DNA of 5,266 nucleotides from Actinomycetota bacterium (GTDB lineage Bacteria > Actinomycetota > Acidimicrobiia > IMCC26256 > PALSA-610): assembly GCA_030839105.1 (NCBI GenBank), contig JAUZEI010000672.1, positions 1 to 5,266 on the forward strand, in the 5' to 3' direction. The notes under the pieces are model-generated. The model ran no database searches. It was not told the origin of the DNA and worked only from the letters and a program-made list of their open reading frames with translations. How positions within the stretch are numbered: the stretch's first letter is position 1; every line of letters begins with the position of its first letter. This document shows, piece after piece, positions 5,110 through 5,266 of the stretch. Position numbers and translations under genes: made by a program.

Positions 5110-5266
5110 TTACGACCAGTACGTGCCGTCGAGCATCTTCTCGAGCAGACCGCGGAACATGACGAGGTCGTCGGGGTCGGCCGGCTCTTCCATCGTGCCG
5201 TACGCGATCCCCCGCTTGCTGGTGCGGATCGAGACGATCGCGAAACGTAACGCGGCGTAGACCGTG
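5110..5266 (-). CDS. C-terminal fragment of an unrecognised protein (partial)
   Basis: On the minus strand an open frame enters from the right edge of the window and ends at TAA (5112-5110), giving the last 51 residues of a protein. The visible part begins TVYAALRFAIVSIRTSKRGI and ends LLEKMLDGTYWS. It has a mildly hydrophobic start, a charged middle with an acidic EEPADPDD turn, and a helical, amphipathic end. I do not recognise the family. It converges on the DUF4349 gene, with 32 bases between the stops. The frame is judged real because it stays open to the edge with GC-biased codon use and a sensible residue mix. A plus-strand frame over the same bases (4930-5250) yields an Arg-rich product typical of a shadow. 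The start and most of the gene lie outside the window. Confidence 0.6.
   Translation of the reverse strand, partial: TVYAALRFAIVSIRTSKRGIAYGTMEEPADPDDLVMFRGLLEKMLDGTYWS

Noticed and set aside
4930..5250. 106-residue plus-strand open frame at the right end
   Set aside because: Arg-rich shadow that overlaps the end of the DUF4349 gene and the more plausible minus-strand partial gene.
1..5266. A defence island, CRISPR array, retron or phage module
   Set aside because: No array-like repeats, reverse transcriptase, Cas, integrase or toxin-antitoxin signatures are visible. A lone HNH protein is not sufficient evidence.

Overview
This GC-rich window comes from a bacterium that is most likely a high-GC actinobacterium. 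The codon use is strongly GC-biased. It carries a DUF222/HNH endonuclease, a DUF2510 protein and an ECF sigma factor, a mix typical of Actinomycetota. Some gene starts look leaderless (GTG with no Shine-Dalgarno), which is common there. An Acidimicrobiia-like lineage is a reasonable guess, but the sequence alone does not prove it.

Layout. (1) 23-1300, plus: a DUF222-type protein with a C-terminal HNH nuclease domain. (2) 1301-1340: a short gap filled by a 9-bp perfect inverted repeat and a -10-like hexamer. (3) 1341-2339, plus: a DUF2510 motif, one membrane segment and an extracellular matrixin-like zinc protease domain. (4) 2340-2461: a convergent gap with three inverted repeats and no gene. 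(5) 2462-2752, minus: a 96-residue protein resembling the dimeric alpha/beta-barrel (ABM-like) superfamily. (6) 2753-2815: an AT-rich divergent promoter region with an imperfect palindrome. (7) 2816-3460, plus: a TetR-family regulator. (8) 3478-3512: a good candidate ECF-type promoter. (9) 3513-4073, plus: an ECF sigma factor, overlapping by ATGA (10) 4070-5077, plus: a two-TM DUF4349 membrane protein. (11) 5110-5266, minus: the C-terminal end of an unrecognised gene that runs out of the window.

How the genes fit together. Two regulatory units are visible. The first is the divergent TetR/ABM-like pair, which has the classical layout of a local repressor controlling a neighbouring small enzyme and itself. 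The second is the sigma/DUF4349 operon, which looks like an envelope-signalling pair: the membrane protein has an acidic cytoplasmic N-terminus and sits exactly where an anti-sigma factor would, but lacks the usual zinc-binding anti-sigma motif. The HNH protein and the membrane metalloprotease have no evident functional link to these or to each other.

I found no CRISPR array, tRNA, rRNA, insertion sequence or obvious defence island. The most promising candidate for something less described is the sigma/DUF4349 pair with its putative self-recognised, leaderless promoter. Next is the DUF2510-anchored metalloprotease.
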